From Micromonospora sp. BL4 (GTDB lineage: Bacteria; Actinomycetota; Actinomycetes; Mycobacteriales; Micromonosporaceae), in assembly GCF_003667505.1 (NCBI RefSeq), contig NZ_RCVJ01000078.1, forward strand, positions 29,575-93,574: 64,000 nt of DNA, given 5' to 3'. A program made the position numbers and the translations under genes. The notes below the pieces were generated by a model. The model saw nothing but the letters and a program-made list of their open reading frames with translations. It did not search any database and was not told the origin of the DNA. Below, piece by piece: positions 42,675 to 51,170 of the stretch. Position 1 is the first letter of the stretch; each line of letters begins with the position of its first letter.

Positions 42675-44045
42675 TCAGGCCGGGAGGGTCCAGCGCTGGT
42701 TGGCGCCGGCGAAGCAGTCCCAGATCTGCAGCCGGGTGCCGTCGGCGGAGCTGTTGCCGGTGGCGTCCAGGCACTTGTTCGACTGCGGGTTGCGCAGCGT
42801 GCCGTTGGACTGGGCCTGCCACACCTGGGCGCCGCTGCCGTTGCATTCCCAGAGCTGCACCTGGGCGCCGTTGGCGGTGGAGCCGCTGGCGACGTCGGCG
42901 CACTTGCCGAGGGCGCGCAGCGTGCCGTTGCTGGCCACGGTCCAGCTCTGCGCGGTGGTGCCGTTGCAGCCCCACAGCTGCACCGCCGTGCCGTTGGCGC
43001 TGCTCGCCGAGGCCACATCGACGCACTTGCCGCCGATCCCGGTGATCGGGCCGGTACGGCCGGTCGGCGGTGGGGTCGTGCCGCCCATGATGGTGTCGTA
43101 CATCGCGCTGACCAGCGAGGTCGAGCCGGTGGTGTCCTGGGACAGCTCCCAGTTCATCACCCCGCCGGCGTTGGCCAGGGCCCACTGCGTCTTGCGCTTG
43201 ACCGTCGGGATGCCGTTGTAGCACTGCTGCGCGCCGCCGACGGTGGTGCAGTCCCGGTTGGCGTTCGCCGGGTCCATTCCGACCAGCGCCGAGTACGTGT
43301 AGTAGCCGGGGCGGCTGTAGAAGGGGATCCCGAGGACGGCCTTGCTGGCCGGCAGCCCGCGGGACTTCCACAGGTTGATGCTGGCGATCGACCAGTCGTA
43401 GTTGGCGTGCGGGCTGCCGCCGTCGTACGCCATGATGTTGAGCCAGTCGACCTGGCCGAACACGGCCGTCTGTACGCCCTGGACGCTGCCGCCCTCGGAG
43501 ACCACGGCGGCGGTGAGCAGCTTGCCGCGGCTGTGCATCGCGCTGCTCAGCTGCGTCATGAGTTGGGTGTAGTTGTTGGCCGAGGCGCCCGGGTCCGGGT
43601 ACTCCCAGTCCATGTCGACGCCGTCGAGGTTGTACTGGTTGACGAAGTTGACCAGGTTGTTGACGAAGGTGGTCCGGCTGCCGGCGTTGGCGGCGAGGGC
43701 CTCGAAGGCCGAGTCGTTGCCGTCGTTCCAGCCGCCGACCGCGATCGACACCTTGACGTTGTTGGCGTGCCCGAGCGAGACCAGCGAGGAGAGTTTGCTG
43801 GGGTTCTCCACCGGGCGCAGGCTGCCGTCGTTGTTGGGCAGCACGAAGGCGTAGTTGATGTGGGTGAGCTTGTTGTACTGGACGGTGTTGACGTTGCCGG
43901 CCCAGGAGGGCATGTAGCCGACGCTCTTGAAGTTGTTCGGCAGCACCACTGCCTGCGCGGCGGTGGGGACGAGGGTGAGGGTGGCGCCGGCCGTGGCCAG
44001 CGCGAGCAGACCGGCGGCGAGGGCGCGGCGAAGTGGTGAGGACAT
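42675..44045 (-). CDS. secreted GH18 chitinase with C-terminal ricin-type carbohydrate-binding domain
   Basis: The 456-aa protein has a Sec signal (MSSPLRRALAAGLLALATAG, cleavage after AQA at about residue 32). The GH18 barrel begins KSVGYMPSWAG and carries SIAVGGWND and the catalytic DGVDMDWEYP with general-acid Glu148. It ends with the MNWELSQDT strand. A PPPT linker follows at about 328. A beta-trefoil (CBM13/ricin B) domain then has QxW repeats AQSWTV, AQVWQA and NQRWTL. It hydrolyses chitin outside the cell. The upstream region 44145-44175 is AT-rich, with TTAAAGAGTGTTAACTG, and may hold the promoter. Confidence 0.93.
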   Translation of the reverse strand: MSSPLRRALAAGLLALATAGATLTLVPTAAQAVVLPNNFKSVGYMPSWAGNVNTVQYNKLTHINYAFVLPNNDGSLRPVENPSKLSSLVSLGHANNVKVSIAVGGWNDGNDSAFEALAANAGSRTTFVNNLVNFVNQYNLDGVDMDWEYPDPGASANNYTQLMTQLSSAMHSRGKLLTAAVVSEGGSVQGVQTAVFGQVDWLNIMAYDGGSPHANYDWSIASINLWKSRGLPASKAVLGIPFYSRPGYYTYSALVGMDPANANRDCTTVGGAQQCYNGIPTVKRKTQWALANAGGVMNWELSQDTTGSTSLVSAMYDTIMGGTTPPPTGRTGPITGIGGKCVDVASASSANGTAVQLWGCNGTTAQSWTVASNGTLRALGKCADVASGSTANGAQVQLWECNGSGAQVWQAQSNGTLRNPQSNKCLDATGNSSADGTRLQIWDCFAGANQRWTLPA

Positions 44046-44297
44046 CGGGGGCCTTCCCGTGGGCGGGGGACGACAGCCGCCCACGCAGGGTGGTCGCGGG
44101 CGGTCGGTGCGGGACGCAGGGACGGGGGGGCCTCGAGGCAGCCAAATCTTAAAGAGTGTTAACTGTCCGAGTCAATCAACGTCGGTGGATTTCCGGACAT
44201 GCGTGCCGTCGCGAAGGATCCGGCGCCCCGCAACGCCGCCCCTCCGTCGGCTGTGCGCCGGCTGCCGGGGATCCCAAACGACCGTTAAGCTGACCGG

Positions 44298-45413
44298 GTG
44301 GGAATCGACGAGCTGTACCCGTCCGACCGGCTGAGCGCCGCGCAGCGCGCCACCGCTGCCGCAGGCCTGGACGCCCTGCTGCTCACGCCCGGCTCCGACC
44401 TGCGCTACCTCACCGGGTACGACGCCCACGCGGGCGAGCGGCTGACCTGTCTGGTGCTGCCCGCCGAGGGCACGCCGACGCTGATCGTGCCCACGCTGGA
44501 GCGACCGGCCGCCGAGGCCTCCCCGGCACCGGCCACCGGAGTGCGCATCGTCGATCACGCCGACGGCGCCGACCCGTACCCCCTGGTCGTCGCCGCCCTC
44601 GACGCCCCGCCCGCGGCGGTCGGCCTGGCCGACCGGATGTGGGCCGAGCAGGTCCTCGCGCTGCGGGCCGCGCTGCCCGGCGCGGCGCAGCGGCTCGCCG
44701 GCGAGGTGCTGCGCGAGCTGCGGATCCGCAAGTCCCCGGCGGAGGTCGCGGCCCTCGCCGAGGCCGGCGCGGCAATCGACGAGGTGCACCTGCGGATGGG
44801 GGAGTGGCTGCGCCCGGGGCGCACCGAGGCCGAGGTGGCGGCCGACATCGCGGCGGCGATCCGCGCCGCCGGGCACGTCAGCGTGGACTTCGTGATCGTG
44901 GCCGCCGGGCCGAACGGGGCCAGCCCGCACCACGGCACCTCGGACCGGCCGATCGGCGCCGGTGAGCCGGTGGTGGTGGACATCGGCGGCACCATGGCAT
45001 CGGGGTACCGCTCGGACTGCACCCGCACGTACGTCGCGGGCGGGCCGGCTCCGGCCGAGTTCCTGGACTACTACGCGGTGCTGCGCGACGCCCAGCGCGC
45101 CGCGGTGGCGGCGGTACGGCCCGGAATCAGCGGCGCCGCGGCCGACGCCGCCGCCCGGGAGCCGATCGCCGCCGCCGGCTACGGCCCAGCGTTCCTGCAC
45201 CGCACCGGCCACGGCATCGGCCTGGACGGTCACGAGGAGCCCTACCTGGTGGCCGGCAACGACCGGCCGCTGGAGCCCGGAATGGCGTTCTCCATCGAAC
45301 CGGGCATCTACCTGGCGGGCCGGCACGGCGCCCGCATCGAGGACATCGTCGTCTGCACCACGGACGGCGTGCAGCGGCTCAACACCACCCCCACGGAGCT
45401 CATCGCGCTATGA
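44298..45413 (+). CDS. M24-family Xaa-Pro aminopeptidase-like metallopeptidase
   Basis: The 371-aa protein has an N-terminal creatinase-like domain (ALLLTPGSDLRYLTGYDAHA) and a C-terminal pita-bread catalytic domain. The metal ligands are visible: VVDIGGTMASGYRSDCTRTY (two Asp), LHRTGHGIGLDGHEEP (His), FSIEPGIY (Glu) and RIEDIVV (Glu). It should cleave an N-terminal residue next to proline. The start is GTG 44298 with TAAGCT 6 bases upstream and no ribosome site, so probably leaderless. Its stop overlaps the acyl-CoA dehydrogenase start (ATGA). Confidence 0.92.
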   Translation: MGIDELYPSDRLSAAQRATAAAGLDALLLTPGSDLRYLTGYDAHAGERLTCLVLPAEGTPTLIVPTLERPAAEASPAPATGVRIVDHADGADPYPLVVAALDAPPAAVGLADRMWAEQVLALRAALPGAAQRLAGEVLRELRIRKSPAEVAALAEAGAAIDEVHLRMGEWLRPGRTEAEVAADIAAAIRAAGHVSVDFVIVAAGPNGASPHHGTSDRPIGAGEPVVVDIGGTMASGYRSDCTRTYVAGGPAPAEFLDYYAVLRDAQRAAVAAVRPGISGAAADAAAREPIAAAGYGPAFLHRTGHGIGLDGHEEPYLVAGNDRPLEPGMAFSIEPGIYLAGRHGARIEDIVVCTTDGVQRLNTTPTELIAL

Positions 45414-46552
45414 CTGTCGACCGGATCCTCCCCACCGACGAGGCCCACGACCTGCTGGACCTCGCCACCGAACTCGCCGATCGCGAGCTCGCGCCGAAGG
45501 CCGTCGGCTTCGAGGAGCGCGCCGAGTTCCCCCGCGAGGTGCTGCGAACCCTCGGCCGGGCCGGCCTGCTCGGCCTGCCGTACCCGGAGGAGCACGGCGG
45601 CGCCGCACAGCCGTACGAGGTGTACCTCCAGGTGCTGGAGATCCTGGCCAGCCGCTGGCTCGCGGTCGCCGAGGCGGTCAGCGTGCACACCCTGTCCTGC
45701 TATCCGGTGGCCGCGTTCGGCAGCGACGAGCAGCGCAAGCTGCTGCCCGACATGCTCGGGGGCGAACTGCTCGGGGCGTACTGCCTCTCCGAGCCGCAGG
45801 GCGGCTCCGACGCGGCGGCGCTGAGCACCCGGGCGGTCCGCGACGGCGACGCGTACGTCGTCTCCGGCACCAAGGCGTGGATCACCCATGCCCGGACCGC
45901 CGACTTCTACAACGTCTTCTGCCGCACCGGGGGGCCCGGCCCGAAGGGCATCTCCTGCCTGCTCGCCGACGCGGGCACCGCCGGCATCACCCCCCAGGCG
46001 GCCGAGCGGACCATGGGTCTGCGCTCCTCGCCGGTGGCGCAGATCGCCTTCGACGAGGCGCGGGTGCCGGGCGAGCGGCTGATCGGCGGCGAGGGGGCGG
46101 GTTTCACCATCGCCATGTCCGCACTGGACTCGGGCCGGCTGGGCATCGCGGCCTGCGCGGTCGGGCTGGCCCAGGCCGCACTGGACTACGCGGTGGGGTA
46201 CGCGCGCGAGCGGCAGCAGTTCGGTCGGGCGATCGTCGACTTCCAGGGGCTGGGCTTCCTTCTCGCCGACGCGGCGACCCAGATCTCCGCCGCCCGCGCG
46301 CTGACCCTCGCGGCGGCCCGGCTGCGCGACGCCGGGCGTCCGTACTCGATCGAGGCGGCCAAGGCGAAGCTGTTCGCCACCGACATGGCGATGCGGGTGA
46401 CGACCGACGCGGTGCAGGTGCTCGGTGGCGCCGGCTACGTGGCCGACCACCCGGTGGAGCGGTACATGCGCGAGGCCAAGGTGTTGCAGATCGTGGAGGG
46501 CACCAACCAGATCCAGCGGCTGGTCATCTCCCGGGCTCTGGCCAGGGGCTGA
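45410..46552 (+). CDS. acyl-CoA dehydrogenase family protein
   Basis: The 380-aa flavoenzyme has all the family landmarks: AYCLSEPQGGSDAAAL and KAWITHARTADFY (FAD and substrate site), ARERQQFGRAIVDFQGLGF and VLGGAGYVADHPVERYMREA. The catalytic base is in LQIVEGTNQIQ. It oxidises an acyl-CoA to the enoyl-CoA; chain specificity is not evident. It is translationally coupled to the upstream aminopeptidase, a pairing whose logic is unclear. Confidence 0.93.
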   Translation: MTVDRILPTDEAHDLLDLATELADRELAPKAVGFEERAEFPREVLRTLGRAGLLGLPYPEEHGGAAQPYEVYLQVLEILASRWLAVAEAVSVHTLSCYPVAAFGSDEQRKLLPDMLGGELLGAYCLSEPQGGSDAAALSTRAVRDGDAYVVSGTKAWITHARTADFYNVFCRTGGPGPKGISCLLADAGTAGITPQAAERTMGLRSSPVAQIAFDEARVPGERLIGGEGAGFTIAMSALDSGRLGIAACAVGLAQAALDYAVGYARERQQFGRAIVDFQGLGFLLADAATQISAARALTLAAARLRDAGRPYSIEAAKAKLFATDMAMRVTTDAVQVLGGAGYVADHPVERYMREAKVLQIVEGTNQIQRLVISRALARG

Positions 46553-46669
46553 GCGCGGGTCGACGATGCGTGGCGGCGCGGCTGCGGTGGGTCCACCGCG
46601 GCCCGCCGCCGGCACGGCCCGGTGGGCGCCTCGTCGCCGTCGGGCGTTTTTCCCGGTAGGTTGCTCGCC

Positions 46670-47176
46670 GTGGAGGAGATCGACCGCGCCATCGTCGCAG
46701 CGTTGACCGCTGACGGCCGTCTGTCGTACACCGACCTGGCCGACAAGGTGGGGCTGTCGGTGTCCGCCGTGCACCAGCGGGTGCGCCGGCTTGAGCAGCG
46801 CGGGGTGGTCAAGGGGTACGCCGCGCGGGTCTCCTTCGAGGCGCTGGACCTGCCGTTGACCGCGTTCGTGGCGATCCGCCCGTTCGACCCGTCGCAGCCC
46901 GATGACGCCCCGGAGCGGCTGGCCCACCTGCCCGAGATCGACTCCTGCTACTCGGTGGCGGGGGAGGACTTCTACATGCTGCTGGTGCGGGTTGCCAGCC
47001 CGGCCGACCTGGAGCGGGTGCTCCAGGAGATCCGTACGTCGGCGAACGTGACCACCCGGACCACGGTGGTGCTGTCCACCCCGTACGAGAACCGGCCGCC
47101 GAAGATCAGTGCCGGGCCACCGAGTCGGTCGCGGTCCCGGGCGCCGGAGGAGCCGGCTGGTTCCACCGCAGGATGA
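46670..47176 (+). CDS. Lrp/AsnC-family regulator
   Basis: The 168-aa protein has an N-terminal HTH (IVAALTADGRLSYTDLADKV, then GLSVSAVHQRVRRLEQRGVV) and a RAM domain (LPEIDSCYSVAGEDFYMLLV) that binds amino acids and forms octamers. GTG 46670 has TAGGTT 7 bases upstream and no ribosome site (leaderless pattern). A 20-residue basic/Pro tail extends beyond the family core, into the region overlapped by the convergent phosphatase gene (71 bases). It may act on the neighbouring metabolic genes. Confidence 0.9.
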   Translation: MEEIDRAIVAALTADGRLSYTDLADKVGLSVSAVHQRVRRLEQRGVVKGYAARVSFEALDLPLTAFVAIRPFDPSQPDDAPERLAHLPEIDSCYSVAGEDFYMLLVRVASPADLERVLQEIRTSANVTTRTTVVLSTPYENRPPKISAGPPSRSRSRAPEEPAGSTAG

Positions 47177-47717
47177 CCTGCCGGCCGTGCTCGTGACCGA
47201 GCACGCTGACCGTGGCGGTGTCCAACCGCAGCAGGCCGCCGGCGGACGGCGGCAGGCCGATCCAGCGGGCGCCGAGCACCCGCAGGCTGTGCGCGTGGCC
47301 CACCAGCGCCACGGTGCCCCGGTCGAGCAGCGGGGCGACCCGGGTCAGCACCCGGTCGAGGCGGGTGCCCACCTGCGCGGGCGACTCTCCGCCGGGGCAG
47401 CCGTCGGTCCAGATGTTCCAGTGCGGTTGGTCCTCGTGGATGTCGACGGTGGTGCGTCCCTCGTACTCGCCGTAGTTCCACTCGCTGAGGTCCTCGTCGA
47501 CGCCGTCGACGGTGAGCCCGGCCAGCTGCGCGGTGCGCAGCGCCCGGGAGCGGGGGCTGGCCAGCACCGTGACGAATCGCCGCCCGGCCAGGAACGCGGC
47601 GAGGGTGCGGGCCTGCCGCTCGCCGTCGGGGGTCAGCTCCAGATCGGTGTACGAGGTGTGCCGCCGCGTGGCGCTCCAGGTGGTCTCGCCGTGCCGGATC
47701 AGCAGGAGCTCTCCCAT
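47106..47717 (-). CDS. histidine phosphatase family protein
   Basis: The 203-aa protein has the phosphohistidine motif LLIRHGETTW at residues 4-13, ASPRSRALRTAQLAG and the second catalytic His in VALVGHAHSLRVLGARWIGL. It is a single-domain phosphoglycerate-mutase-like phosphatase; the substrate is unknown. ATG 47717 is chosen because the motif begins at residue 8 in the family. Its 3' end overlaps the Lrp gene. Confidence 0.92.
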   Translation of the reverse strand: MGELLLIRHGETTWSATRRHTSYTDLELTPDGERQARTLAAFLAGRRFVTVLASPRSRALRTAQLAGLTVDGVDEDLSEWNYGEYEGRTTVDIHEDQPHWNIWTDGCPGGESPAQVGTRLDRVLTRVAPLLDRGTVALVGHAHSLRVLGARWIGLPPSAGGLLRLDTATVSVLGHEHGRQVILRWNQPAPPAPGTATDSVARH

Positions 47718-47893
47718 GCGGCCAGTTAACCATCGCGGACATCGCGGCACCCGGCGGCCTCCGATGCCACCGTCCCGGATACTCAACCTATCTTCCTAGG
47801 ATGCCTTACAGGGTGTGCCGACCGGCACCACCGGTTTCGGCACCGGGAGAGCGGGCAAGCGAGCCGGGAGAGACGCCAGACGGAGGAGGCGCG

Positions 47894-48088
47894 ATGAGCT
47901 TCACCGAGAAGGCCCGAAACAAGGTCGAGCAGATGGCCGGTGCCGCGAAGGAGCGGATCGGCGACAAGACCGACAACGAGCAGATGCGTGGCGAGGGCGC
48001 CAGCCAGCAGAGCGACGCGCGCGCCAAGCAGGCCGGTCAGAACGTCAAGGAAGCCGGCCGCAACGTGAAGGACGCCTTCACGAAGTGA
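47894..48088 (+). CDS. CsbD-family stress protein
   Basis: The 64-aa protein is highly charged and helical: MSFTEKARNKVEQMAGAAKE, RIGDKTDNEQMRGEGAS and GQNVKEAGRNVKDAF. It matches the CsbD family, general-stress proteins of unknown mechanism. GGAGG lies 6 bases upstream. A hairpin terminator follows, so it is a single-gene unit. Confidence 0.92.
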   Translation: MSFTEKARNKVEQMAGAAKERIGDKTDNEQMRGEGASQQSDARAKQAGQNVKEAGRNVKDAFTK

Positions 48089-48101
48089 CCTGAGCGGTCC
48101 A

Positions 48102-48136
48102 CCGGGTCCCTGGGCGGTCGCCGCCCGGGGACCCGG
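48102..48136. terminator. hairpin terminator after csbD-like gene
   Basis: CCGGGTCCCTGGGCGG (48102-48117) pairs with CCGCCCGGGGACCCGG (48121-48136), 16 bp with one wobble pair and a 3-base loop, 14 bases after the stop. Confidence 0.75.
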
Positions 48137-48161
48137 CGTGTGCTCCGGTTAGGGTCGCGGG

Positions 48162-48503
48162 GTGACCGTGCTCCGCTCCCTGGTGTTGTTCGCGCTGGCC
48201 GCGCTGGCGGAGATCGGCGGCGCGTGGCTGGTCTGGCAGGGCTGGCGGGAGCAGCGCGGCCTGTGGTGGATCGCCGCCGGCGTGGTGGCGCTGGGCTGCT
48301 ACGGCTTCGTGGCCACGTTCCAGCCGGACCCGAACTTTGGCCGGATCCTGGCCGCGTACGGCGGGGTGTTCGTGGCGGGCTCGCTGGGCTGGGCGATGGT
48401 GGTGGACGGCTTCCGGCCGGACCGGTGGGACCTGGCCGGCGCGGCGCTGTGCCTGCTCGGCGTCGCTGTCATCATGTATGCGCCGCGCAGCGGCTCGGCT
48501 TGA
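48162..48503 (+). CDS. YnfA-family membrane protein
   Basis: The 113-aa protein has four TM helices. The family signature [18 protein letters not shown] lies near the start, [20 protein letters not shown] in the middle and [20 protein letters not shown] at the end. YnfA proteins resemble small multidrug resistance transporters. The start is GTG 48162, with TAGGGT 6 bases upstream (leaderless pattern). Confidence 0.93.
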   Translation: MTVLRSLVLFALAALAEIGGAWLVWQGWREQRGLWWIAAGVVALGCYGFVATFQPDPNFGRILAAYGGVFVAGSLGWAMVVDGFRPDRWDLAGAALCLLGVAVIMYAPRSGSA

Positions 48504-48578
48504 TTCCGCAGGACGCGCTCCACGCCTCCCGGACGGGGGCGGCGCGAGCGGGGGCACCGAACTCCATTCACGTCTGCC

Positions 48579-49493
48579 ATGATCCACGTTGTGATCCGGC
48601 CTCGACTCCGTCCGCTGCTCGCTGCGCTGGCGACGGGGACCGTCCTCTCTGGCGCCGCGTGCGCGGTCCCGCCCTCCCGGGCCGCACCGCCGATCTTCGT
48701 CGGTCCGTCGGTCACCACGGCCGCGCCGTCACCCACCGCCACGGCCGGACCGTTACCCGCCGCCACGGGGCTGGAGAGTCCGCCGGCGGCTGGCGTTCCG
48801 GGTGCGACGCCGGTGGGGGCCCGGCCACCGGTGGTGGATCACGGACCGCGTACCGGCAATCGGGTCGCGCTGACCTTCGACGCGGACATGACCGACGGGA
48901 TGCTGCAGAACCTGCGCACCGGTCGGGTGAAGTCGTACGCCAACCTGCGCATCGTCGACCTGCTGGAACGGGAGCAGATCCCGGCGACCTTCTTCCTGAC
49001 CGGCAAGTGGGTGCAGCGGTATCCGGAGGTGACCCGTCGGCTCGCCGGTAACCCGCGCTTCGAGTTGGCCAACCACACGTACGGGCATGAGGCGTTCACC
49101 GGCGACTGTTACGACCTGCCCCGGGTGCGGGCGACCGGGATGACCGACAACGTGGCGAGGACGTTTCGGGCGATCGAGCCGTACGGCGGCCGGCAGACCC
49201 GGTACTTTCGCTTTCCGGGGCTCTGCCACGACGCGGCGGCGCTGGACGCGCTGGCACCGCTCGGGCTGACGGTGGTGGACGGGGACGTGGTCAGCGGTGA
49301 TCCGTTCGCCACCGCCTGGGAGCCGCTCGTGCGGGCGGTGCTGGACAACGTGCGCCCCGGGTCGGTCGTGATCATGCACGTGACCGAGGCGAATGCCCGG
49401 ATGACGGACGAGGCGCTGCCGCACATCCTGGCGGGGCTCCGCGAGCGGGGCCTGGTCCCGGCGACGCTGTCCGAGGTGCTGGCGGGCGCCTGA
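48579..49493 (+). CDS. secreted polysaccharide deacetylase (CE4)
   Basis: The 304-aa protein has an N-terminal signal (LRPLLAALATGTVLSGAAC). Cys28 sits where a lipoprotein cysteine would be, but the lipobox (GAAC) is imperfect. A Pro/Ala/Thr-rich linker runs to about 95. The NodB-type catalytic domain has VALTFDADMTDGM (metal and base Asp), FELANHTYGHEAF (two His) and TRYFRFPGLCHDAAA. It probably removes acetyl groups from peptidoglycan or chitin-like glycans at the cell surface. ATG 48579 could be replaced by GTG 48591. Confidence 0.88.
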   Translation: MIHVVIRPRLRPLLAALATGTVLSGAACAVPPSRAAPPIFVGPSVTTAAPSPTATAGPLPAATGLESPPAAGVPGATPVGARPPVVDHGPRTGNRVALTFDADMTDGMLQNLRTGRVKSYANLRIVDLLEREQIPATFFLTGKWVQRYPEVTRRLAGNPRFELANHTYGHEAFTGDCYDLPRVRATGMTDNVARTFRAIEPYGGRQTRYFRFPGLCHDAAALDALAPLGLTVVDGDVVSGDPFATAWEPLVRAVLDNVRPGSVVIMHVTEANARMTDEALPHILAGLRERGLVPATLSEVLAGA

Positions 49494-49578
49494 GTGGCGC
49501 CGGCAGGACGCCGGTGAGCGCGATACCTCAGGGTCATTTTCATACCTGAGAGTCATCGCGCTCATGCGGCACCGACCG

Positions 49579-49605
49579 ACCCCCGGGGGAAGGATCCCCG
49601 GGGGT
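49579..49605. terminator. bidirectional terminator, GGGG-GAAGGAT-CCCC type
   Basis: ACCCCCGGGG (49579-49588) pairs with CCCCGGGGGT (49596-49605) around the loop GAAGGAT, between the convergent stops at 49493 and 49621. The same core recurs at 61509-61551. Confidence 0.75.
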
Positions 49606-49620
49606 GTCGTGGGTGGTGGG

Positions 49621-51027
49621 TCAGTCGTCGCGGTGGTCGGCCCACCACTGCTGGCCGCTGTCGGGCAGGGTGTCGATCGGGTCGTAGTAGGCGTAGCGCT
49701 TGTTGAGCGCCTCCAGGTCGGCGGACTCGATGGAGGTGCGGTAGTTCTTGGTCCAGTAGGAGATGCCGCGGTCGCGGTCGTAGTCGGTGAGCATGTGCAC
49801 CCAGCGCTTGCCGACGAAGGGGACGTCGCAGACGATCCGCGGGGTGGCGTAGCCGGGCAGGTAGCCCATGATGTCGTGCTGGAGCTGCTGGGCGTGCCAG
49901 ACCGGGACCCGCCAGTGTTCGGCGTTGGGGATCATGTCGCACATGTAGAAGTAGTACGGCAGGATGCCGGCCTCGCCCTGGAGCGCGAAGCAGAGGTCGA
50001 GCAGCTCGGGGGTGGTGGCGTTGACGCCGCGCATGAGCACGCCCTGGTTGCGGACGTCGCGGACGCCGACGTCGAGGGCGGTCTGGGCGGCCTTGGCAAC
50101 CAGTGGGGTGAGCGACTGGGCGTGGTTGACGTGGGTGTGGATGGCGAGGTTGACGCCGCGGCGGGCGGCGGTGCGGGCGACGCGTTCCAGGCCTTCGACG
50201 ACGTCGGGCTGCAGCCAGTGTTGGGGCAGGCCCATGAGGGCCTTGGTGGCGAGCCGGATGTCGCGGACCGTCTCCAGTTCCAGCAGGCGCATGAGGTACG
50301 ACTCGAGGTTGCGCCAGGGCACGTTGGCCACGTCGCCACCGCTGACGACGACGTCGCGGACGCCGGGGTGGGCCTTGAGGTAGCTGATGTGGGCGTCGTA
50401 GCGCTCGACGGGCTTGAGGGTGAGTTTGAGCTTGTCGACGGCGGGGGTGGAGTTGCCGACGAGGTCCATCCGGGTGCAGTGCCCGCAGTACTGGGGGCAG
50501 GTGGAGAGCAGTTCGGCGAGGACCTTGGTGGGGTAGCGGTGGGTGAGCCCCTCGGCGACCCACATGTCGTGTTCGTGCAGTGAGTCGCGGCTGGCGTACG
50601 GGTGCGACGGCCAGTCGGTGCGCCGGTCGGAGGCGACGGGGATCATGTAGCGGCGGATGGGGTCGGCGAGCAGCGCCTCGGTGGTGAGGGGCGCGAACGG
50701 CACCATCGTGTTGATCATTTGGGGTGGCACCAGCATCGACATGGTGGCCAGGGCCTTCTGGTCGGCCTCGAGGTCGGTGTAGAAGCTCTCGTCGATGAGG
50801 TCGCCGAGGACGGTGCGCAGCTGCTTGATGTTCTTGACGCAGTTGACGCGCTGCCACTGGGCGGATTCCCACTGGTCGCGGGTGACGTGGCGCCAGCCGG
50901 GGAAGCGGGTCCAGTCGGGTTCGACCAGGGGGTGGCGGCGGTATTCGTACGGCTGCCCGGCGGTCGGTACGGCGACCGGGGCGTGACGGGGTTGAGGGAT
51001 GGTCTCAACCGGTTGGGTCTGGGTCAC
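49621..51027 (-). CDS. kamA: L-lysine 2,3-aminomutase (radical SAM)
   Basis: The 468-aa protein carries the radical-SAM cluster motif CxxxCxxC at Cys177, Cys181 and Cys184 (LLSTCPQYCGHCTRMDLVGN). It also has VSGGDVANVPWRNLESYLM and the PLP/substrate region HTHVNHAQSLTPLVAKAAQT. It converts L-lysine to L-beta-lysine with SAM, PLP and a [4Fe-4S] cluster. It diverges from the kdd-kamD-kamE operon at 51171, which further degrades beta-lysine, so I assign a catabolic role rather than antibiotic-precursor supply. The N-terminal 50 residues are non-conserved in character. Confidence 0.92.
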   Translation of the reverse strand: MTQTQPVETIPQPRHAPVAVPTAGQPYEYRRHPLVEPDWTRFPGWRHVTRDQWESAQWQRVNCVKNIKQLRTVLGDLIDESFYTDLEADQKALATMSMLVPPQMINTMVPFAPLTTEALLADPIRRYMIPVASDRRTDWPSHPYASRDSLHEHDMWVAEGLTHRYPTKVLAELLSTCPQYCGHCTRMDLVGNSTPAVDKLKLTLKPVERYDAHISYLKAHPGVRDVVVSGGDVANVPWRNLESYLMRLLELETVRDIRLATKALMGLPQHWLQPDVVEGLERVARTAARRGVNLAIHTHVNHAQSLTPLVAKAAQTALDVGVRDVRNQGVLMRGVNATTPELLDLCFALQGEAGILPYYFYMCDMIPNAEHWRVPVWHAQQLQHDIMGYLPGYATPRIVCDVPFVGKRWVHMLTDYDRDRGISYWTKNYRTSIESADLEALNKRYAYYDPIDTLPDSGQQWWADHRDD

Positions 51028-51170
51028 GGCCCCTCCTCGGTGCTGCGGCTGATCAACGAAACCCGAAGGCTACTGGAAAATATCCGGTGAAGAAATTAGT
51101 CTGCCGTAAGTTTTCCCGTTACGCGATCCCCCGACCGGGGCTTCGGGCGGCTGGAGAGGGGGAGGTCGGC

